5,555 nucleotides of DNA, taken from the NCBI GenBank assembly GCA_900759225.1, contig CAAEUM010000042.1, forward strand, positions 1 through 5,555, given 5' to 3'. The DNA is from Lachnospiraceae bacterium. GTDB lineage: Bacteria; Bacillota; Clostridia; Lachnospirales; Lachnospiraceae. Shown here one piece after another: positions 4,988 to 5,555 of the stretch; within the stretch, counting starts at the first letter, position 1, and every line of letters starts with the position of its first letter. The translations under genes and the position numbers were made by a program. The notes under the pieces were generated by a model. The model did not search any database, was not told where the DNA came from, and saw only the letters and a list, made by a program, of their open reading frames with translations.

Positions 4988-5024
4988 AGTAGTAGCCCGG
5001 GCATAAGCTGTAGCCTGAGATAAA

Positions 5025-5555
5025 ATGAAGGAAAAATTTATAAAGAGGATCAGAACACAGATGAAAAAAATAATACAGAGGGTGGGAATCCTATTCCTCA
5101 TCTTTATGATAGGAATTGTAATATATTTTTTTAATGACCAGAAGCAGGTAAAGCAGGAAACAACAGTGTACTCAGATTTAAAGGAGGCAACCCTTCCGGT
5201 TGTCTATACAGAGTACGAGGGCATGAAGATCAACTGCCTGCGGGGATATATGCAGGAAATGGGGAATAAGGCAGCCAGGGAGACTATTTCTGTGCTGCCT
5301 GAAAGCCGTTTGCTAAATCTGCAGATTAAAGAATATGGGAATACCATAACAGGTATTCAGTATGAAATCAGAAATCTGGAGTTGGACAGGCTTATAGAGC
5401 GGACAGAGATCAAAGACTGGCAGAGTCAGGATGGAATTACCACAGCCGTACTTCCAATTCAGAATTTGATTGAGAAAAATGAAGATTATCTTCTGGACCT
5501 TACGGTCCATACAGCAGAGCAGGAAATTCATTATTATACCAGAATTATGTGGACA
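5025..5555 (+). CDS. Single-pass membrane-anchored protein of unknown function, N-terminal part
   Basis: 177 codons run off the right edge without a stop, so the gene is partial. A basic N-terminus (KEKFIKRIRTQMKK) precedes one transmembrane helix (about 20-36, VGILFLIFMIGIVIYFF). The rest should lie outside the membrane by the positive-inside rule. The extracellular part begins with a charged, Gln-rich segment (38-50). It continues with ATLPVVYTEYEGMKINCLRGY, then alternating strands with NLQIKEYGN and ISVLPESRLL, and ends YYTRIMW, suggesting a beta-rich domain. I do not recognise a catalytic motif. From memory, similar proteins occur as hypothetical proteins in Lachnospiraceae. ATG 5025 follows an in-frame TGA at 5016-5018. 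Its ribosome site is poor, whereas ATG 5061 has AAGAGG 12 nt upstream; starting there would drop 12 residues but keep the helix. Confidence 0.75.
   Translation, partial: MKEKFIKRIRTQMKKIIQRVGILFLIFMIGIVIYFFNDQKQVKQETTVYSDLKEATLPVVYTEYEGMKINCLRGYMQEMGNKAARETISVLPESRLLNLQIKEYGNTITGIQYEIRNLELDRLIERTEIKDWQSQDGITTAVLPIQNLIEKNEDYLLDLTVHTAEQEIHYYTRIMWT

Noticed and set aside
5313..5531. Minus-strand frame of 72 codons
   Set aside because: It is antisense to the membrane-anchored protein frame and has no ribosome site or recognisable features.

Overview
The window looks like a piece of a spore-forming Firmicutes chromosome, most likely a Clostridia member of the Lachnospiraceae. This rests on low-GC DNA, strong purine-rich Shine-Dalgarno sites, a one-base-overlapping soj-spo0J (parA-parB) pair followed by a DUF4446 membrane protein, near-consensus Firmicutes parS sites, and protein styles I associate with that family. 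Genus cannot be decided from the sequence.

Layout. 1-809 (minus): the N-terminal 269 codons of an alpha/beta-fold hydrolase running off the left edge, with its own sigma-A-type promoter at 853-881. 810-1551: 742 bases without a convincing protein gene. They hold a probable dispersed intergenic repeat (about 905-1020), a perfect parS at 1120-1135, an extended -10 promoter at 1213-1221, and a roughly 320-nt hairpin-rich leader before soj. 1552-3785 (plus): soj, spo0J and a DUF4446 gene, apparently one operon, closed by a strong intrinsic terminator at 3904-3938. 3786-4277: 492 bases without a gene, containing that terminator, two related palindromic repeats flanking a GC-rich cluster of CGCAAGCG hairpins (REPIN- or MITE-like), a second parS at 4209-4224 and a possible sporulation-type promoter. 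4278-4931 (plus): an unrecognised 217-aa protein with a Pro/His/Trp-rich pentapeptide repeat, possibly spore-coat related. 5025-5555 (plus): the N-terminal 177 codons of a single-pass membrane-anchored protein of unknown function, with a good sigma-A promoter at 4959-4987, running off the right edge.

How it works together. ParB (Spo0J) is a CTP-dependent clamp loaded at parS. The two parS sites, about 3.1 kb apart, bracket the operon that encodes ParB and its partner ATPase Soj, as expected of an origin-proximal chromosome segregation locus. The usual upstream partners (mnmE-mnmG-rsmG) are absent here and their place is taken by repeats and an opposing hydrolase gene, so the locus has probably been rearranged on that side. 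The most unusual material is non-coding: the structured soj leader and two kinds of repeat element beside the parS sites.
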